Assembly: GCA_002839855.1 (NCBI GenBank)
Contig: PGYV01000001.1
Coordinates: 146,438-210,437, forward strand
DNA from: Candidatus Goldiibacteriota bacterium HGW-Goldbacteria-1
Lineage (GTDB): Bacteria > Oederibacteriota > PGYV01
Length of the DNA stretch: 64,000 nucleotides
Direction: 5' to 3'
Within the stretch, counting starts at the first letter, position 1. Each line of letters opens with the position of its first letter. This document shows positions 53,345 through 63,300 of this stretch, in pieces. The position numbers and the translations under genes were made by a program. The notes under the pieces were generated by a model, which worked only from the letters and a program-made list of their open reading frames with translations, was not told where the DNA came from and did no database searches.

Positions 53345-54481
53345 TTAACTGAATTTATCAATCAATATTGAAATCAGCGGCCTGGTGGTTTTAATTGCGT
53401 TTTCCGGGCACATTTCATGACAACAGTAACATCTGATGCATTTATTATAATCACATTTAATGCCTTTTTCCTTGTTTACATATTTTAACGCATTTACGGG
53501 GCAGTGTGTTACGCAAATTTTGCATCCCGTACATAATTTGACGCGAAACACCGGCTTTGGGGTTCCATGATCCCTTATAAAATTAATAAGGCCGCGGAAA
53601 GCTGAACCCTTAGGCTCACCGGGAGGAGTCTTTATTTTATGAAAAACCTCATTTATCTGATTCCCTTTTATTTCAAATTCAATATCCTTTCCATTATTAA
53701 CAGACTCTTTATAGACATAATTCGTGTATATCTTATACGGGTCTACGCCCGCGGCTTTTGCCGCAGCCGTATCCAGCGCAAAACCGTCAGCAGACATGGC
53801 TACAAGCCCCATATTAAAAGGCGTACCGTCAGCGCCCGGCCCGTTGCCTTCCATCGCCAGAATACCGTCAAGAATATTTAATACCGGCAGTTTTGCCCTA
53901 TGAAGGTCCACAAGCATTTTAGCAAAAAGAAATTTGTCTTTTTCCGCTTTAGCGTGGTATTCCACTTTTTTTATGCCTGATATAAGGCCAAAAGTATTTT
54001 TCACGCACATGGACATGTACATAAGCATGTGGGTCTTTAACTTGGGAAGGTTTATTATCTTATCCGCTTTCATAACCCTTGAATCAATCATAAAATTGCC
54101 GTATAAGAGCTGATTTTCCACATCCGCGCGCGTGTCAGGCTTAAACTCTATAATTTCAGCGCCTTCTTCATCGCACACTTTTTTCATTCCATTTTTAGCG
54201 CAGGCGCCTATAAAACTGCCGTAACCGGGGCTGTCCCCCACCATTATTTTTCCGGCAAGCGGCTTTATTACCCTTATTACAGCGCGTAAAAATTCAGGAT
54301 GCGTAGTGATGGCCGTTTCAGGCGCTGCCGCAGCCAGGCAGTTGGGCTTTAAAAGGACAGTGTCGCCTTTTACTATGAATTTTTCAATTCCGCCAAGCTC
54401 CCTGAATCCCTCTTCAATTACCGCTGTCAGCTTTAAAATTTCGTAATTTTCACACTTTTTAAGATATACAACAGGCGGCAT
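53345..54481 (-). CDS. DUF362 protein with two 4Fe-4S clusters
   Basis: 378 residues. N-terminal DUF362 domain about 1-310 (VLLKPNCLAAAAPETAITTH, VGDSPGYGSFIGACAKNG, INLPKLKTHMLMYMSMCVKN, typical of the family) and a C-terminal ferredoxin domain with two full C-x2-C-x2-C-x3-C motifs: CTGCKICVTHCPVNAL and CIRCYCCHEMCPENAI. DUF362 proteins are thought to act in iron-sulfur or redox chemistry, without a settled reaction. SD GGAGG before the ATG. Head of a two-gene run with the BatD-like gene. Confidence 0.93.
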   Translation of the reverse strand: MPPVVYLKKCENYEILKLTAVIEEGFRELGGIEKFIVKGDTVLLKPNCLAAAAPETAITTHPEFLRAVIRVIKPLAGKIMVGDSPGYGSFIGACAKNGMKKVCDEEGAEIIEFKPDTRADVENQLLYGNFMIDSRVMKADKIINLPKLKTHMLMYMSMCVKNTFGLISGIKKVEYHAKAEKDKFLFAKMLVDLHRAKLPVLNILDGILAMEGNGPGADGTPFNMGLVAMSADGFALDTAAAKAAGVDPYKIYTNYVYKESVNNGKDIEFEIKGNQINEVFHKIKTPPGEPKGSAFRGLINFIRDHGTPKPVFRVKLCTGCKICVTHCPVNALKYVNKEKGIKCDYNKCIRCYCCHEMCPENAIKTTRPLISILIDKFS

Positions 54482-54552
54482 AAATCCTCCGGTTAATTCA
54501 ATACATTAAGATAAAATATCATGAAGGGCGGGATTTGTAAATCAGTAAAGCG

Positions 54553-54625
54553 AGAAGAATAATTATCCCATAAACTATTATCCAATATCCCATAAATAAA
54601 CATTTAATCCATATCCAATAAATAA
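54553..54625. repeat. Repeat family C-like fragment
   Basis: Contains tandem variants of the arm: TATCCAATATCCCATAAATA and CATATCCAATAAATAAA. Directly joined to two REP-like palindromes. Confidence 0.5.
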
Positions 54626-54630
54626 AAAAA

Positions 54631-54709
54631 CGCGGGCTAAAGACCCGCGTCTACCAGGACATAAATCACAAAAACCATAAACAACGCGCCTTAAAAGGCG
54701 CGGCTACCA
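54631..54709. repeat. Two REP-like palindromes
   Basis: CGCGGGCTAAAGACCCGCG with GTCTACCA close behind (54631-54656), and CGCGCCTTAAAAGGCGCG with GCTACCAG (54683-54709). Both keep the CTACCA end but have lost the CTGC start. Confidence 0.7.
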
Positions 54710-54749
54710 GGACAAAAAATCCAAAAAGCAAACCATTTACTTTATATTA

Positions 54750-55073
54750 TCAATGAAATCTTGGTTCAGCGTGATTGTCTATCTGGTCTTTTATCCCGTT
54801 AAGAATCTCATTTAATTCCTGAATATTTTCACTGTCGCTTTTGCCGGCAACGGTAATATGCATCCTGGTCCAGTAATCAGCGGCATAAACCGCGGCTTTC
54901 TTAAACTCAATATCGTTATTAAAATACTCGTGCGTGGGAAATTCTTCCGGCCCGCCAAACTGAAGGTCTATATCGTATCCTTTTTCCACGGCTTCATTAA
55001 CGCTTTTTTTAATTGCATTAGTGAATTTTTTCGGCTCGCTGACGTTCAAAATCACTTCTTTTTCCGCGTTCAT
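54750..55073 (-). CDS. Small hypothetical protein
   Basis: 107 residues, acidic, no signal or membrane segment. Helical beginning and end (KKFTNAIKKSVNEAVEKGYD, SENIQELNEILNGIKDQIDN) around a short strand-rich middle (IDLQFGGPEEFPTHEYFNND, MHITVAGKS). Family not recognised; could be a small alpha/beta adaptor or antitoxin-like protein. GGGG six to ten bases before the ATG supports translation. Lies between two repeat-rich gaps and the yraN-rnhB pair, possibly the last gene of their transcript. Confidence 0.6.
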   Translation of the reverse strand: MNAEKEVILNVSEPKKFTNAIKKSVNEAVEKGYDIDLQFGGPEEFPTHEYFNNDIEFKKAAVYAADYWTRMHITVAGKSDSENIQELNEILNGIKDQIDNHAEPRFH

Positions 55074-55150
55074 CTTTTACACCCCCTGCCTTATTTACAT
55101 ATCCATACAAATCATATCCGCAAAAATGCCATAAAGCAAGAAGTGTACTG

Positions 55151-55522
55151 TCAGGATTCCTGAAAAGCGTCTTTAATAATCTCTATTTTTTCGCTGCCAT
55201 TGCCATCCGGAAAAACTCCCGCCACATCAAAGCGCACGTAATTTTTATAAAGATTTTTTTCAAAGATGTATTGTTTTGCCCCCATTATTATCTTCTTCTG
55301 TTTTTTTCTGTCAACCGCGCCGAACGGGCTTAACCCGGTGGATTTCTTGCGGGCTTTTACCTCCACAAAAACCAGTATTTCCCCTTTTCTTGCGATGATA
55401 TCAAGTTCCGCGCCCTTGGCATAATAATTAACGTCCAGAATTTCATACCCTTCACGCTTCATCTTTTCCGCGGTTTTCTGTTCGTAATAATTCCCCTGCC
55501 GCCTTAGATTTACCCCGTCCAT
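55151..55522 (-). CDS. YraN/UPF0102 nuclease-like protein
   Basis: 123 residues from the ATG at 55520-55522 (AGGGGGT upstream); a longer frame overlaps rnhB by 29 bases and has no ribosome site. The UPF0102 pattern is clear: GNYYEQKTAEKMKREGYEIL, YAKGAELDIIARKGEILVFV (E-x-D-I-I catalytic-like acidic residues) and EVKARKKSTGLSPFGAVDRK (E-V-K). It is a restriction-endonuclease-like fold of unknown role. It follows rnhB, the typical order in many bacteria. Confidence 0.92.
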   Translation of the reverse strand: MDGVNLRRQGNYYEQKTAEKMKREGYEILDVNYYAKGAELDIIARKGEILVFVEVKARKKSTGLSPFGAVDRKKQKKIIMGAKQYIFEKNLYKNYVRFDVAGVFPDGNGSEKIEIIKDAFQES

Positions 55523-55550
55523 CCGCACATACCCCCTATGTGTTATTCTA

Positions 55551-56165
55551 TTACTTATGTTTTGCCGCGATAGCCGCAACAGGCTTATAACTTAACCTGT
55601 GAATGGCGCATACCCCCAGTTTATTTAAGGCTTCCACATGTTCTTTTGTCCCGTACCCTTTATGCTTTGCAAAACCATAGCCGGGGTACAGTTTATCAAA
55701 ATTTCTCATAACCCTGTCCCTGTAAACCTTTGCAAGTATTGAAGCGGCGGCCACTGAAAGGCTTTTTGCATCCCCATCCACCACGGTTATTACGTTATAT
55801 CCGGGCAGATCCGGCGCCTTATTGCCGTCAATAATAACAATATCGGGGTTTTTTGAAAGTTTTTCCACGCAGCTTTTCATTCCGCTTAAAGTGGTTGAAA
55901 GGATATCAGAACGGTCTATAATTTTTGAAGATATTTCAGATATAGAATATGTGTAGCAGGCGTTAATAACCACCTGAAACAGTTCTTCCCTTTTTTTCTC
56001 TGTAAGTTTTTTGGAGTCATTTACAGCGGATAATGTATTAATTCTGTCCGGGTCTATAACCGCGGCAGCCACAACCACGGGGCCTGCCCACGGGCCGCGC
56101 CCGGCTTCATCCACGCCGCATATCATGCCTTTATATTGACTGTCAAATTCCGCCAAACTTGGCAA
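55551..56165 (-). CDS. rnhB: Ribonuclease HII
   Basis: 204 residues. Cuts the RNA strand at ribonucleotides in DNA. Catalytic DE in MICGVDEAGRGPWAGPVVVA, second Asp in DIVIIDGNKAPDLPG, third in VVDGDAKSLSVAAASILAKV, then RDRVMRNFDKLYPGYGFAKH and KGYGTKEH. The start is a TTG at 56163-56165, seven bases after GGAG; an internal ATG 13 codons on is the alternative. Upstream of yraN on the same strand. Confidence 0.95.
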   Translation of the reverse strand: MPSLAEFDSQYKGMICGVDEAGRGPWAGPVVVAAAVIDPDRINTLSAVNDSKKLTEKKREELFQVVINACYTYSISEISSKIIDRSDILSTTLSGMKSCVEKLSKNPDIVIIDGNKAPDLPGYNVITVVDGDAKSLSVAAASILAKVYRDRVMRNFDKLYPGYGFAKHKGYGTKEHVEALNKLGVCAIHRLSYKPVAAIAAKHK

Positions 56166-56257
56166 CGCATTTCTCCTTATTTTAATTCAGATAAAAAACT
56201 TACGAGGCAGTTTGAAGTTATACCGCAGAAATACATAACACAAATACCTGTAATTTT

Positions 56258-56533
56258 TCAGTGCTTTTTCTTTCCCGGATCAGGGTCCATTTCAGAATAC
56301 ACGTGAAGCCCGTCAACAGGAGCCGGCGCATCGTCCTGTATTTCTTCAAAATCATCGTACAAATACATGTCTTCTTTTATGCCGTCAATCTCAAGTTTTT
56401 CCAGAATTGCTTCTTCAATGAATTTACCCGGCTCTATACCGTGCTCTTTACAATAATCTTTTAGAATGGCTATTATTCTGTCATCAATCCTGATTGTCTT
56501 TTCGGATATCATTTTCTTTTTCTTAACAGCCAT
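56258..56533 (-). CDS. Small ribbon-helix-helix-like protein
   Basis: 91 residues. After a basic start (AVKKKKM) comes a short strand and two helices in RHH style: EKTIRIDDRIIAILKDYCKE, then HGIEPGKFIEEAILEKLEID. The C-terminal third is acidic and Pro-rich (DDFEEIQDDAPAPVDG). Likely DNA binding or antitoxin-like; target not known, and no toxin partner sits beside it. Its ATG shares a base with the rsfS stop, so it is in the TonB operon transcript. Confidence 0.7.
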   Translation of the reverse strand: MAVKKKKMISEKTIRIDDRIIAILKDYCKEHGIEPGKFIEEAILEKLEIDGIKEDMYLYDDFEEIQDDAPAPVDGLHVYSEMDPDPGKKKH

Positions 56534-56898
56534 TACTTTAATTCCTTTTTGCTTTTCTTTCCAAAAACTTCTTTTTCACCCCATAGTTTTTCAAGGGAAT
56601 AGTACTGCCTTGTCTCATTGTCAAAAACATGAACAAGCACGTCCCCGGTATCCACAAGCATCCAGTTGGAATCGCCGCCTTTTTCCTTGTGCACAATAAC
56701 TCCGCCGGCTTTCTGCACTTCGTCTTCCGCGCTTTTAAACAGCGCCGTAAGGTGCGTCTTGGAAGTGCCCGTGGCAATTATGAAGTAATCCCAAAAAGGT
56801 GAAACCTCGCTTACGTCAAATACCCTTATATCCATGGCTTTCTTGTCATCAAGCCCTTTTAAAGCCGCGTCCACATTTACTGATCCGAATTTATTCAT
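56533..56898 (-). CDS. rsfS: Ribosomal silencing factor RsfS
   Basis: 121 residues, normal length. It binds ribosomal protein uL14 and blocks subunit joining in slow growth. Family motifs: ALKGLDDKKAMDIRVFDVSE, DYFIIATGTSKTHLTALFKS and SNWMLVDTGDVLVHVFDNET, ending RQYYSLEKLWG. It overlaps the tonB-like gene by four bases (ATGA) and the RHH gene by one, which places a translation factor at the end of an envelope-transport operon; usually rsfS is near nadD or obg. Confidence 0.95.
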   Translation of the reverse strand: MNKFGSVNVDAALKGLDDKKAMDIRVFDVSEVSPFWDYFIIATGTSKTHLTALFKSAEDEVQKAGGVIVHKEKGGDSNWMLVDTGDVLVHVFDNETRQYYSLEKLWGEKEVFGKKSKKELK

Positions 56899-57617
56899 CT
56901 TTGCGCTCCAAACTTGAACAGCAGAATCCCCATCTGGTCTTCCTGAGAAGACCCTGAGGGCAATGGTTCAAATGATAGTTTTCTTGCCTGAGATACCGCC
57001 TGCCTGTCAAGGTCAGGATAACCGGATGTTCTTACAAGTTTTACGCTTCTGATTACTCCCGAAGGCATGACAATTAATTCCACGGCAAGTTCTGATTCTT
57101 CCGGAAGGTTTGCCGGAAAACGCCAGTCTATCTTCGCGTATTTTCTGGCGGACAGCGCCCCTGTTACTTCCGGATCGCCGCCTGCCACAGTTTCGCCTTC
57201 ATACGCTTCTTCTTCACGCCCTTCAGATGTTTCAGAAACATCAGCCGAAGCAGTCCTTAACTTTTCCCTGGAAATTCCCATATCCAGCGCTGATTTTTCG
57301 CGCTCTATTTTTTTAAGCAGCTCCTTTACATCGGGCTGTTTTTCCGCCGGCTTTGCCTGCTGCTGCGGTTTTTTTACCGGCTGTGGTTTTGCTGTTTCCG
57401 CTATTTTTTCCTGTTTCTCCGCCGCGCCCACCGCCGCTTTTTCTTCCATGCCTTTTATACCGGCATCTTTACCAAGGTCAATAAGCGTAACGTCGGTAAT
57501 TAAAGCCACTCTTTTTACGGGCTGCTGCACCATTATCATAGTCATTAAAATAATGACTACAGCATGCAGAAGCATGGATATTCCCGCTGAAATCAGTTCG
57601 GTGCGTTCGTAGTTCAT
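56895..57617 (-). CDS. tonB: TonB-family energy transducer
   Basis: 240 residues. One N-terminal membrane helix (GISMLLHAVVIILMTMIMVQ, with the His of the SxxxH motif), a Lys/Gln/Pro/Glu-rich middle that spans the periplasm (AKPQPVKKPQQQAKPAEKQP), then the TonB C-terminal domain about 160-240 (ELAVELIVMPSGVIRSVKLV, RTSGYPDLDRQAVSQARKLS, FEPLP). It passes proton-motive-force energy from ExbB/ExbD to outer-membrane receptors. Overlaps exbD by four bases and rsfS by four bases. Confidence 0.93.
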   Translation of the reverse strand: MNYERTELISAGISMLLHAVVIILMTMIMVQQPVKRVALITDVTLIDLGKDAGIKGMEEKAAVGAAEKQEKIAETAKPQPVKKPQQQAKPAEKQPDVKELLKKIEREKSALDMGISREKLRTASADVSETSEGREEEAYEGETVAGGDPEVTGALSARKYAKIDWRFPANLPEESELAVELIVMPSGVIRSVKLVRTSGYPDLDRQAVSQARKLSFEPLPSGSSQEDQMGILLFKFGAQR

Positions 57618-58045
57618 TGAACTTCCTGTATTTTATTATCATCAGGTATCGTGGAAACCGCAAGTTTTTCCGCTCCGGCTTCCCTTGCAGCGCCCATGGC
57701 AGCCACTATAGCGCCATGCCGGGCTGATTTATCACCTTCGATTATTACGCGCGTATTGCCCGTATCCAGAATCAATTTTTTAAGCTGCAAAATAAGGTCG
57801 CTTTCATTTACAGCCCTGTTTCCGTTAAGAAAAAATTCCCCTGCCTCTGACACGCCTATTATTATATTCTTGTCAGGAAGTTCGTCAGTTGTCGCGTTCG
57901 CGGAAGGAAGGTTAATTTTAATGCTGCCCTGCATGATAAACGGGGTTGTGACCATGAATATTATAAGAAGCACCATCATGACATCCACAAGAGGCACCAC
58001 ATTTATTTCGGAATTAAGAGTTTCACGTTCCCTTTTTTTCAGCAT
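57614..58045 (-). CDS. exbD: Biopolymer transport protein ExbD/TolR
   Basis: 143 residues. Membrane helix with the proton-handling Asp in NVVPLVDVMMVLLIIFMVTT, then periplasmic TolR/ExbD domain (MQGSIKINLPSANATTDELP, IIEGDKSARHGAIVAAMGAA). Works with ExbB and TonB (or Tol) as an ion-driven motor in the inner membrane. Nine bases after exbB and overlapping tonB. Confidence 0.95.
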   Translation of the reverse strand: MLKKRERETLNSEINVVPLVDVMMVLLIIFMVTTPFIMQGSIKINLPSANATTDELPDKNIIIGVSEAGEFFLNGNRAVNESDLILQLKKLILDTGNTRVIIEGDKSARHGAIVAAMGAAREAGAEKLAVSTIPDDNKIQEVQ

Positions 58046-58054
58046 GGCTACAGC

Positions 58055-58669
58055 CTAATCCATCAGGTCCGCAAGTTCAGACGCGGCGTTTATGGTTTCA
58101 GTTTCTGTATTATCAATGGCACGTACAAATAAGTTGTAGCCCACAACTGCAGGAATGGCGACAAAAATACCCATAGCGGTGGCTACAAGCGCTTCCGCGA
58201 TACCGTTTGCCACGACAGAAGGCCCGCCGCCGTGCGCAAGCGCCAGGTCCCTGAATGCCTTTATTATTCCAAGGATGGTTCCAAAAAGCCCTACAAACGG
58301 CGAAACACTTCCCACCGTGGCAAGAATTCCAAGAAACTTCTGCATTCTTGCCGCTTCATAATTAAGGGTCCTCTGCATGGCAGCTTCCATTTTTTCCCTG
58401 CCATCCCCGGACGCTTCCATTCCGGAGCGTATCACAGCGCTTAACGGGCCCGGTGTTGTCTGGCAGAGTGTAAGCACGCCCTGTTTGTCCTTTTTTGCCA
58501 GCATCTTTTTAACCCTGTCCATAAAATCCAGGGTATTCACTTTTATTCTGGAAAAACATATTGCCCTGTCAATAATTATCCACCAGGACAGGACAGACAC
58601 GCCAAGCAGAAAAAATACGGCAGCTCCGCCTTTAATGAAAAGCTGCCAGAACGAAGTATCTCCAAACAT
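58055..58669 (-). CDS. exbB: MotA/TolQ/ExbB proton channel protein
   Basis: 204 residues with three membrane helices: about 10-33, and the paired helices around LGILATVGSVSPFVGLFGTI (conserved in TolQ/ExbB) and VATAMGIFVAIPAVVGYNLF. The T in ATVGS and the Gly-rich GLFGTILGI are the ion-path residues of the family. Forms the pentameric channel with ExbD. SD AGGAGG before the ATG. About 40 bases downstream of the barrel gene. Confidence 0.95.
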   Translation of the reverse strand: MFGDTSFWQLFIKGGAAVFFLLGVSVLSWWIIIDRAICFSRIKVNTLDFMDRVKKMLAKKDKQGVLTLCQTTPGPLSAVIRSGMEASGDGREKMEAAMQRTLNYEAARMQKFLGILATVGSVSPFVGLFGTILGIIKAFRDLALAHGGGPSVVANGIAEALVATAMGIFVAIPAVVGYNLFVRAIDNTETETINAASELADLMD

Positions 58670-58708
58670 TTGTTCCTCCTGAAAATATGTTTTTGCTTTT
58701 ATTATCTG

Positions 58709-60394
58709 TTAGAAATTAAATTCAGCGCCAAGCCCAAGGTTTATCCCGGGTTCTTTATAATAATACAATACATACTGCGGGTTATTCAACAGGTTATTTA
58801 CATACCCGAAGACCTTTATATTATCAGTTATATTTTTTGAAAGAGATACATTTAACCCGCAGAAAGCGGGATTTTTTGCGCCTTTTTTCCCGTAAACAGC
58901 ACTCTGCCCCTGCGCCTGAGCAGACGCCAGCCAGCCGTATTTTTCAAAATTCACTTTTACTGAAAAAACATTATTGGCAAAATTATTTACATCGGCGGAT
59001 GTTTTAACGATGTGGTTATACTTGTATTCCGCGTGTAAACTGAAATTTTCCGCCTTTAACGTCTGAATGCTTACACCGGCATAAGTATAGTCCACATCCG
59101 CGTTAACCAAAATAAAAACGCCGGTTTGAGATGACTCTTCATAATAACCGTAATCGTCAATACTTTTCATTCCAAAAAATACATCCGTATATATTTCAAA
59201 TAAGTTCAGCGTGCCGCCTGTCTTTAAACTGATATTTTCCGAAGGAATTTTAAAATCACGGTTTACATATGTATAATCGCCTGCCGCTGAATAATCCGGC
59301 GCGTTCATTTTTGGGTCAAATATAAAGTACAGCTCCGCGTATGAGAATAAAGGACAGTTAATATTAAGATACGGGCTGACCCTCATTGTGTTAAGCGTCA
59401 GCATATCATCCTGCAGCCTTATCCCAAGCATAAGTGATACCGGGTCAAAATTAAATACGCTTTTTACGGCAAGGTCCATATTAAAAGCGCTTGGAAAATT
59501 TTCGCCCGCAGAAAATATATTTGACAGTCTTGTCTTAAACGAAGCAAACGCCCTGACTTTGCGCCCCTGTTCCATTTCAAAATCTTTTTCTGCGTCAATA
59601 AACAGCGTCCCCCTGTTTTCGCGGTACACGCCGCCGGCGCTGACAGAAGAAATATTTTCATGGCTGTATTTAAAACCCGCGTCATAGAAATAACCGTTAT
59701 GTTCGCCCGAATACAGCGCGGCTAAAAACGCGCTGCCGCGGTTAAACTGGCTGCCAAAGAGATTATCAGGAAAAGGGTTAAGCCGCGCATTAAAACCGGC
59801 ACCAGCAGTGTAATACGCGTTCACAACGCCGTGTTTCATGGAAAACGACAGGTCTAAATCATTATTATTAAGCCATGTTTTCCTGTTATTTACAGGTTCA
59901 TTATCCCTGTTAAAGTGAAAAAGCCTTGCTGTAAAAGCAGAATCATCCCCCAGATTTTTTCCCGCCATGGCATCTATAAATAACGTGCTCATTGACCCCA
60001 CATACGCCTTTACCCTGCCGGCAAAATCACTTTCAGTTTCACGTACACCGTGCAGCCCGAAAGCGTCATCTTTAAGGTAATATTCCGGAATGCCCACTTT
60101 TTCTTTTTCATACAGGACATTTTTTACATCCTGAAGGTTTTCAAGTGCTCTCATTTCCCTTTTAACCGATATTTTTGTATCTATCTTTCCTTTAATAAGA
60201 ATCTCCGGCGCCTTAAAGTCAAAACCCTGCCCTTTTGTAACAGAAGGCAATAATTCATTGCTTTCGGCTTTATACTGCCCGTCCTTAAACTGTCCCGGCT
60301 GTTCATTTACGTCTTCAATTGTATCTTCCGCGGCCGCGAAACATAAAACAGTATTAAGGAACATTACCATAAGAAGCATAATTAATTTTTTCAT
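58709..60394 (-). CDS. Outer-membrane beta-barrel protein, TonB-linked by context
   Basis: 561 residues. Signal peptide about 1-21, an N-terminal periplasmic stretch about 22-130, then alternating amphipathic strands to the end (ARLFHFNRDNEPVNN, DAGFKYSHENISSVSAGGVY, AEYKYNHIVKTSADV), ending in LGLGAEFNF with a terminal Phe, the outer-membrane insertion signal. The final part (KVFGYVNNLLNNPQYVLYYY) resembles the close of TonB-dependent receptors. I see no full plug domain; the region before the barrel is too short, so it is not a standard receptor. AEDTIEDVNE near the mature N-terminus might serve as a TonB box, weakly. It overlaps the large TPR gene by four bases and precedes exbB. Confidence 0.8.
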   Translation of the reverse strand: MKKLIMLLMVMFLNTVLCFAAAEDTIEDVNEQPGQFKDGQYKAESNELLPSVTKGQGFDFKAPEILIKGKIDTKISVKREMRALENLQDVKNVLYEKEKVGIPEYYLKDDAFGLHGVRETESDFAGRVKAYVGSMSTLFIDAMAGKNLGDDSAFTARLFHFNRDNEPVNNRKTWLNNNDLDLSFSMKHGVVNAYYTAGAGFNARLNPFPDNLFGSQFNRGSAFLAALYSGEHNGYFYDAGFKYSHENISSVSAGGVYRENRGTLFIDAEKDFEMEQGRKVRAFASFKTRLSNIFSAGENFPSAFNMDLAVKSVFNFDPVSLMLGIRLQDDMLTLNTMRVSPYLNINCPLFSYAELYFIFDPKMNAPDYSAAGDYTYVNRDFKIPSENISLKTGGTLNLFEIYTDVFFGMKSIDDYGYYEESSQTGVFILVNADVDYTYAGVSIQTLKAENFSLHAEYKYNHIVKTSADVNNFANNVFSVKVNFEKYGWLASAQAQGQSAVYGKKGAKNPAFCGLNVSLSKNITDNIKVFGYVNNLLNNPQYVLYYYKEPGINLGLGAEFNF

Positions 60395-63300
60395 TGCGTC
60401 ACCCCGGAAGGCTTTACCGTTGGTTTTACGGCAGGGGCCGGATTCATCAGTTTATACTGTTCTTCCAGAAGCTCCGCTCTCTTTTTTGCCACAGATGTAT
60501 ATTTAACATCTTTTGCGGATTTTACTATTTTTTTATACGCTGAAATAGCCGCCTTCAAATTTCCCTGTTTTTCATATATTTTACCCGCGCCGTCAAGCGC
60601 AGGCACAAACCATTCTTCGTCCTGAGGAAAATTGTCATAAACCTTATTAAAAGCAGCGGCAGCTTCGTTATCTTTTCCCTGTGCCTGATAAATGTCGCCT
60701 ATCCAAAACTGCGCCTCTGCCGCTTTTTTGCCTTTTGCCGCGGAAAGTTTTTCAAATATATTTATGGCTTCTTCATATTTTTTTATGTCCTGATAAAGGT
60801 AAGCAAGGTTCATATGCGCCCTTTCATGCAGTTTGCAGCCCGGCATAGTGTCAATTATGGCAAGATACATTTTAACCGCATTATCCATGTCGTCTGTCCT
60901 TTTATAAGACATGGCGGCATTAAAGTGTGATTCGCAGCTATTTTCCGAATTGGGATACTTGTTAATAAAAAGCACGTAATTTTCCGCGGCGCTTTTGTAA
61001 TCATGAAGTTTGTAGTATGAGTTTGCCGTCCTGAAAAGCGCTTTGTCTACAAATGCCGAATCCGGGAATTTATTTATGATTGTCCTGAAATCATTAATGG
61101 ACATCTGGTAATTTCTAAGGTAATAATTTGAAACGCCGCTGAAGTACCACGCGTTGTCAGCCAGTTCATGGGAAGGGTGTTTGGAAGTAAATTTCGCGAA
61201 TTCCGATACCGCGGTTTCATACTTTGAAGAGTTGTAATAATGCTCCGCCACCCTGTACATTATCTCCGGCGCATAGGAACTGCCGCTGTATTTTTCCAGA
61301 AACTGCCGGGACACTTCCACCGCTTTTTCCGTGTCCCCAAGCTGATAATAAGACCACTGTATTCCATACAGCGCTTCGGGCACCCTGTAATGTTCGGGGT
61401 ATTTTTCCACAAGCTCCCTGTACGAAACCACCGCCTGCGCGTATTCCGCCTTATTATAGAAGCTGTCGCCTTTTTTTAACAGCGCTTCCTGGTTAAGATG
61501 GGTATCGCCGTAATTTTTTATAATTTCATCAAAGTTTTTAACTGCCGCATCAAAATCATTCTTCCTGAAATACGCCCACCCTATCCTGAAATAAGCCTCT
61601 GCTTTTTTTACCCTGTCGGTTGTTTTGTTCAGATAATCGCGCCACATAGAAGCCGCGGTGTCAAAATCTTCCTTTCTGTAGCGGCAGAAAGCCGCGTAAA
61701 ACAGCGCTTCCTGTTTTATCTCCGCAGGCGCGTCTTTTGATGACAATATGGAGGAGTATATTCCATAAGCCCTGTCAAATTCATACGCTCCGTAAAGCGA
61801 ATTGGCGCTCATAAAAAGCGCCCTTGTTTTTAATTCGGCATCCCCCGCAAAAGCGGCTTCCTTTGCGGCGCCGTCAAATTCCAGCCTTGCGGAATCAAAC
61901 CTGTTTGCGGCGTAATGTATCCACCCCAGCCCATAACGCGCCTCTGCTTTTATTCCGGACACATCGTCAAATTCATCTATTGCTTTCTTATAATATCTTG
62001 CCGCTTCAACGGGGTTTTCTTTTTCAAAAAATATATCCCCAAGTTTTACCGTGCTTTTTGCCTTAAGGCCGCGTTCCGCTTTATCATCCGACAGAATTCC
62101 ATTATATGCAGCCTGTGCGCTGTCCCTGTTGCCGTTATTGGAATCGCACCACGCCTTCATAAATCTGGCAATATTCGCGTCTTCAGGATATTTATTTTCT
62201 ATCACCGAATATGTCTGCGCGGCTTCGGCAAACCGGTCCATCTTCGTATAAATTTCCGCCGTCATGAAATAGGAAGCCCTTGTAAGTTCTTCTATGCTGT
62301 ACTTGCTTATGATACCTCCGTAAAGATTTAAAGCCCCGTAATACTCGCCCTGCTTTTGATTCAGATAGGCCATCGCATATTCAGAATACGCGGCAGGCAA
62401 GGTGTCCGGATAGTCTGTCATTACTTTTTGATACTGCTCCATGGCTGCTTTGCTGTCATTTTTTGCCTCATAGCACAGCCCCTTTTTATATTCCGACCAG
62501 ATAGAAAGCATGTCGCCCGGGTAATTTTTTATAATTGAATTAAAAGCTGAAAATGCCCTGTCATAATAGGAAAGCATGAAATAGTTCCAGGCGCGGAAAT
62601 ATTCCACCATAGCCTTAAATTTATTGTCATTTACATTTTTTTCAAGCAGTACATCGCAGATTTTTACAGCATCTTTGTATTGTTCAAGCGAATAAAGCGT
62701 GTTGGCGCGCCTGAATTCCGAATGGTTTATTATTTCACTGCCGGGATATTCATTTTTCACCCTGTCAAAGAACCTTAAAGATTCCTTCGCCATCCGTTTT
62801 TTTTCATCCCCGTTGGCTGCAAGTGATTTTTCATAATAAACCCGCCCGGTCATATAATAAGCATAGTCAAAATTGGCATAGTCGGAATATTTTTCAAGCC
62901 TGCCAAGGTAAGAAAGAGCGCCGTCATAATCCCCGGATAAGAACAGGTTTTCAGCCGCAAGAAGGCAGGCGTCTTTGGCAATATAACTGTCAGGGTATTC
63001 TTTAAGTACAATTTCCGAGTATTTGGCAGCCGACTGATAATCCTTTAAATTAAAATAACACTCCGCCATCCTGTAGTAGAGTTCTTTGCGGAATTTGTTT
63101 ACATCCTGCGGATATTTCTGCGGAATGCTCATATAAGCAGAAAGAGCTTTTGAGTATTCGCCTTTTTTATAAAAAGCTTCAGCCCTTACAAAATAAGCGC
63201 TGCCTGCCAGAGCCGCTTCCGGACGGTTTACAATAAAATTTTTAAGCAGGTTTTCAGCGATAGAAAAATTATTATTCAGAAAAAGAGAGTACGCAAAATC

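Noticed and set aside
11597-54709. REP palindromes as simple terminators
   Set aside because: Several copies lack a U-run and sit far from any stop codon; the constant flanks point to a repeat family.
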